DNA of 34,896 nucleotides, taken from the NCBI GenBank assembly GCA_012026935.1, contig VEPI01000022.1:1-34896 (forward strand), in the 5' to 3' direction. Under the pieces are notes generated by a model. The model was given only the letters and a program-made list of their open reading frames with translations. It made no database searches and was not told the origin of the DNA. Below are positions 34,808 to 34,896 of the stretch, piece by piece. Source of the stretch: Melioribacter sp. Its GTDB lineage: Bacteria; Bacteroidota; Ignavibacteria; Ignavibacteriales; Melioribacteraceae. Position numbers and translations under genes: made by a program. How positions within the stretch are numbered: position 1 is the stretch's first letter; each line of letters opens with the position of its first letter.

Positions 34808-34896
34808 TATTACTTATACTGCATGAAATTATTATCTAAAAAACGTAGATATGCACGCAGTTGCATATATATCATCCCGCTATCAATCGTTCTATT

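Noticed and set aside
34797-34896. Complete attC or attI upstream of the ApeA-like gene
   Set aside because: Only the GTTAGGT core is clear; the rest does not show matched boxes before the window ends.

Overview
The window is AT-rich DNA from a member of the Bacteroidota/Ignavibacteriota group, most likely an Ignavibacteria-type organism. The evidence is a C-terminal type IX secretion (T9SS) sorting domain with the YPNPFNPTT signature, lipoproteins of Bacteroidota style, an alternative complex III (ACIII) operon, and two candidate promoters that fit the Bacteroidota TTTG-N18/19-TAnnTTTG pattern. Nearly everything except a 4.3-kb block (22.9-27.2 kb) lies on the minus strand.

Region 1 (14.8 kb down to base 1, minus strand) is a near-continuous respiratory cluster: pentaheme cytochrome ActA, a 59-aa Tat-signal protein missed by the ORF track, the Mo-like/Fe-S subunit ActB, NrfD-like ActC, an ActD-ActE fusion, ActF, a monoheme cytochrome c, a SCO copper chaperone, then cytochrome oxidase subunits I, III, IV and II, heme O synthase, and the start of a polytopic c-type cytochrome cut by the window edge. 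Together these take electrons from quinol through ACIII and c-type hemes to an A2-type aa3 oxidase, with its copper and heme assembly factors.

Region 2 (18.0-15.0 kb, minus) is glyA-tatC-polyprenyl diphosphate synthase. TatC would export the Tat-signal proteins of region 1, and the polyprenyl synthase could make the quinone side chain. Region 3 (22.7-18.2 kb, minus) is glgA-gmhB-DUF4270-like lipoprotein-outer-membrane beta-barrel, tightly packed. Region 4 (22.9-27.2 kb, plus) carries hutI, glutamate formimidoyltransferase and formimidoyl-THF cyclodeaminase (late histidine degradation), then a NamZ/DUF1343 exo-muramidase whose N-terminus is interrupted in frame by a palindromic repeat. A strong bidirectional terminator separates it from a small secreted DUF1059-like protein.

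Region 5 (28.0-34.9 kb, minus) is accessory: a small M50-like membrane protease, a T9SS-exported S41 peptidase, two tandem paralogous beta-lactamase-fold lipoproteins, and an ApeA-like HEPN anti-phage gene. The ApeA-like gene is bounded by sequences that look like integron recombination sites: a GTTAGGT core 4 nt before its start codon, and an attC-like site whose ACCTAAC box overlaps the stop codon and is the exact complement of that core. A related half-site (AAC-NN-GCAACTC) follows the M50-like gene and a third, weaker one precedes it. I read this as a defence gene carried as an integron-type cassette, possibly in a sedentary array or an attC cluster lacking an integrase; no integrase is visible in the window. 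No tRNA, rRNA or CRISPR array was seen.
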